Shown: one piece after another, positions 61,732-64,000 of the stretch
Numbering within the stretch: the first letter of the stretch is position 1
Layout: each line of letters begins with the position of its first letter
Source of the DNA: Bacteriovorax sp. PP10
GTDB taxonomy: Bacteria; Bdellovibrionota; Bacteriovoracia; Bacteriovoracales; Bacteriovoracaceae
Direction: 5' to 3'
Assembly: GCF_035013165.1 (NCBI RefSeq)
Contig: NZ_JAYGJQ010000002.1
Coordinates: 62,001 to 126,000, forward strand
DNA length: 64,000 nucleotides
Made by a program: the position numbers and the translations under genes
Notes under the pieces: model-generated
Databases searched by the model: none
What the model saw: the letters and a program-made list of their open reading frames with translations, nothing else
Told to the model about the DNA's origin: nothing

Positions 61732-62625
61732 ATGAATGATAGTTTATTAAAAAAGAGTAATGAGATTGAATGGGCGGAAGCACATCGCTTTTTACAGTTC
61801 TCGCGCTTCAAACCTATTTACGATCGTGCTTTTCATCGTCTGCTTGAAGACTTAATGGAAAAAGGCAATAATTTGTCTGATCCAGCAGCACTTCGCGAGC
61901 AATACCTCTCTCAGATGGATAAATGGATCAATTCAAGCCAGATTAATTCAATTAGTGGTCTTGAAGCTTTTCCAGATAGAGATGTCATTATCGGCGTTAC
62001 ACATACCTTAGATGATCTTCATATCACTCACCATCAATCGATAGTTATTCTTGATAAAACTTATGCTTATTACAAAAGAATTCGCCCTGATATTCCTGTA
62101 AGAACAATCGAAACTTTGCAAGCTGGCGATGTATTAGTCTTTGAAGCACCCTTTGCTCATTACGGTGATCTTCACCCTCATACCACTGAAATTTTAAATC
62201 GTTGTCACGAACTGAGCATCCCAGTCCATATCGATGCTTCTTGGTATGGTTGTTTAAGAAATTTCAATTTCGATTACTCTCATCCTGCAATTCAAAGTAT
62301 CTCTTTTAGTTTATCAAAAGGGCTAGGTCTTGGTTCACATCGAACAGGAATTCGTTATAGCAAAAAAAGATGGCCAGGTCCTGTGAGCATTTCAAACGAT
62401 TTTAATATGAATATTATAAGCAGCATGTGGATTGGCATGAAGTTTATGGAAAAATTCACTATCGACTACGCTCAAGAAAAATATGGCGAAGCTTATACCT
62501 TAGTTTGTGAGAAATTAAACTTAACACCAACAAAAGCACTTCATATTGCTTTTCAAGATAATGTACCAGTCGGAGTAAGACCTTTCCTAAGAACATTAGT
62601 TGACGATGTAAACGAGTTAAAATGA
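61732..62625 (+). CDS. PLP-dependent aminotransferase-like enzyme
   Basis: The 297-residue protein resembles fold-type-I PLP enzymes. ISFSLSKGLGLGSHRTG carries a likely PLP Lys at about 196, and SIPVHIDASWYGCL carries the cofactor-contacting Asp. It is shorter than usual (typical members have 350-400 residues), and the region before the Asp motif is reduced. No stop or frameshift is seen in the gene. It overlaps the third radical SAM gene by ATGA. The substrate is unknown; it may aminate or cleave the product of the radical SAM proteins. Confidence 0.65.
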   Translation: MNDSLLKKSNEIEWAEAHRFLQFSRFKPIYDRAFHRLLEDLMEKGNNLSDPAALREQYLSQMDKWINSSQINSISGLEAFPDRDVIIGVTHTLDDLHITHHQSIVILDKTYAYYKRIRPDIPVRTIETLQAGDVLVFEAPFAHYGDLHPHTTEILNRCHELSIPVHIDASWYGCLRNFNFDYSHPAIQSISFSLSKGLGLGSHRTGIRYSKKRWPGPVSISNDFNMNIISSMWIGMKFMEKFTIDYAQEKYGEAYTLVCEKLNLTPTKALHIAFQDNVPVGVRPFLRTLVDDVNELK

Positions 62626-63746
62626 AGTATCTAAACACTGAAGACATTCGATACTTACAGGTTGATCATAATTCAACTTGTAATTTGCGTTGCCCTCAAT
62701 GTGCAAGAAACCATAATGGCGAGACAATCCCAGGCCTACCTCAGGTAGAGCTAACAATCGCAGACTACCAAAAAATGATTACACCTAATCTTGAAACAAT
62801 TATGTTTTGTGGAAACTATGGTGAAGTTATTGTCTCAGAAACTTTTCTCCCAGTTGTTGAATGGCTTGCTAATGAAAGTTCTTTTAAAGGAAAAATCATT
62901 GTTACAACTAACGGCAGTGCTCGAGACACAAAATGGTGGGTTGAATTAGCACGCTTACTAAAAGGAAGAGGGAAAGTTAATTTTTCAATTGATGGATTAT
63001 CGGACACGAATCACCTTTATCGAGTTAATAGTAATTTCAATAAAATTATTGAGAATGCGAGCGCTTTTATCGATGCCGGAGGAAAAGCTCGTTGGGACTA
63101 TTTGGTATTTGGCCATAATGAACATCAAGTCGATGAAGCAATTAAAATGGCACAGGCGTTAGGATTTGAACAATTCCAGATCAAGCTCACTAATAGATTC
63201 ATTAATGATGAACATTATCAAAATAAAAAAGTGTATGCAGATAATCTTCAGTCAGTTCAAGGCAAGAGAAGCAGACATGTTTTAAATATGCCAGTGCTTC
63301 AAAACTTTCAAGGTAAAGGTAAAGAGCAGAACGAACGTATTCTTGAAGATTTCGGATCGTGGAAAAATTATGTCAATCGCACAGCTATTTCATGTAAGTG
63401 GCAAAGTAAGGGACAAATATTTATAGATTTTGAAGGTCGAGTATGGCCTTGTACGTGGACTGCAAGTGGATACTATCATCACGATGAAACCAATACTCAA
63501 AAAGTTCAAGCGAGAAAGATTCTCGATCACTACGGTTGGAATTTTAATAGCGTAAGACATCACTCGCTAGAAGAAATTTTAAATCACGAGTACTTTGCTG
63601 AAAAATTATGCAATAGCTGGAAAGGCTCTACTGAAGATGCAATTCCGAAGCTCATTGCTTGTGGAAGAACATGCGGCACTCATTATGAGTTCTCTAGTGC
63701 TCATGGTGGCAATAATCAATTAATCGAATTTAACAAAGAGTTATAA
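62622..63746 (+). CDS. Radical SAM/SPASM protein
   Basis: The 374-residue enzyme has STCNLRCPQCARNHNGE (Cys20, 24, 27), MFCGNYGEVI in the SAM-contact region, and NFSIDGLSDTNHLYRV. The C-terminal half has CKWQSKGQIFIDFEGRVWPCTW and CGRTCGTHYE, matching a SPASM-type auxiliary cluster domain. It is the sixth gene of the operon and is followed at once by a Rossmann-like gene. Family members with SPASM domains often modify peptides, but no precursor peptide was recognised nearby. Confidence 0.85.
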   Translation: MKYLNTEDIRYLQVDHNSTCNLRCPQCARNHNGETIPGLPQVELTIADYQKMITPNLETIMFCGNYGEVIVSETFLPVVEWLANESSFKGKIIVTTNGSARDTKWWVELARLLKGRGKVNFSIDGLSDTNHLYRVNSNFNKIIENASAFIDAGGKARWDYLVFGHNEHQVDEAIKMAQALGFEQFQIKLTNRFINDEHYQNKKVYADNLQSVQGKRSRHVLNMPVLQNFQGKGKEQNERILEDFGSWKNYVNRTAISCKWQSKGQIFIDFEGRVWPCTWTASGYYHHDETNTQKVQARKILDHYGWNFNSVRHHSLEEILNHEYFAEKLCNSWKGSTEDAIPKLIACGRTCGTHYEFSSAHGGNNQLIEFNKEL

Positions 63747-63747
63747 T

Positions 63748-64000
63748 ATGAAAGTTTTAATTGCAGGTAATCCTGAATATGGTTTAGCGCAGGCCTTGAG
63801 TCAGAAATTCAATGCTGATTTCGCCAGCAGATCCCATGGTGATTGGGATTTAAGCAATTCTGAAAAACAAAAAGAATTTGCTCAAAAAAGTTTAAACTAT
63901 GATGTGGTTATCAGCGTGAGCTGCTTATGGGGATTTAATCAAACTAATCTTGTTCAAGAAGTCGCAACGAGCTGGATGAAAAATAAAAAAGAAGGGCATT
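63748..64000 (+). CDS. Rossmann/SDR-like protein, N-terminal part
   Basis: The first 84 codons are present; the gene continues past the right edge. The start KVLIAGNPEYGLAQALSQKF resembles a shortened nucleotide-binding loop (G-x3-G-x-x-x), and YDVVISVSCLWGFNQTNLVQEV resembles the NNAG-type region of short-chain dehydrogenases. It starts 1 base after the stop of the radical SAM gene and is surely in the same operon. Confidence 0.6.
   Translation, partial: MKVLIAGNPEYGLAQALSQKFNADFASRSHGDWDLSNSEKQKEFAQKSLNYDVVISVSCLWGFNQTNLVQEVATSWMKNKKEGH

Overview
The window is 64 kb of AT-rich DNA from a Gram-negative bacterium. Small lipoproteins with lipoboxes, a beta-barrel-like protein ending in Phe, a periplasmic protease and a large O-antigen-type locus all point to an outer membrane. 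Adjacent metF and metH and many small lineage-style hypothetical proteins would fit a Bdellovibrionota/Bacteriovorax-like genome, but that assignment is inference and no rRNA or other marker is present to confirm it. I saw no rRNA, tRNA or CRISPR array.

Layout. (1) 1-12.7 kb is housekeeping: the N-terminal part of an HtrA-like protease, phosphatidylserine decarboxylase, an EEP-family hydrolase, a small regulator-like pair behind a sigma-54-like promoter, a small lipoprotein with a clear terminator, metF-metH, a mutarotase-like enzyme and a UPF0489 protein. Two small toxin-antitoxin-like pairs lie here (DUF4160/DUF2442 at 10.1-10.6 kb and an unnamed pair at 11.9-12.7 kb). (2) 12.9-54.1 kb is a surface polysaccharide locus. 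It contains dTDP-sugar genes, an O-antigen ligase, two Wzy-like polymerases, an MBOAT/SGNH O-acylation pair, an ABC flippase candidate, a complete legionaminic-acid-type nonulosonate pathway (26.1-35.8 kb), a block of glycosyltransferases and epimerases on the minus strand, CDP-sugar genes rfbF/rfbG with a cupin epimerase, and a UDP-FucNAc/UDP-QuiNAc block ending with the initiating sugar-1-phosphate transferase and a WbpM-like dehydratase. (3) 54.1-57.9 kb is a patchwork. It holds a barrel-like secreted protein, a second copy of the unnamed TA-like pair, a Cys-rich lipoprotein, a thioredoxin-like protein, a REP-associated tyrosine transposase (RAYT) and a TumE/TumA-type pair, laced with four copies of a 23-28 bp repeat. 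(4) 57.96 kb to the end is a tightly coupled operon: three radical SAM proteins, a glycosyltransferase-like protein, a GNAT-like protein, a PLP enzyme and the start of a Rossmann-like protein. I do not recognise its product.

How the parts work together. The polysaccharide locus has enzymes for at least four activated-sugar routes (dTDP-, CDP-, GDP/CMP-nonulosonate and UDP-FucNAc/QuiNAc), glycosyltransferases to assemble them, flippase and polymerase candidates and a ligase. It therefore looks like one or two complex surface glycans, with one glycosyltransferase carrying a 9-bp poly-C/G tract that could switch it on and off.

The observations most worth checking are: (a) two paralogous, oppositely oriented TA-like modules flanking the glycan locus, each with a perfect but different palindrome over an equivalent promoter; (b) the RAYT and its likely repeat family; (c) a DUF4160/DUF2442 module bounded by 18-bp direct repeats exactly at what would have been an ATGA gene junction; (d) the radical SAM operon.
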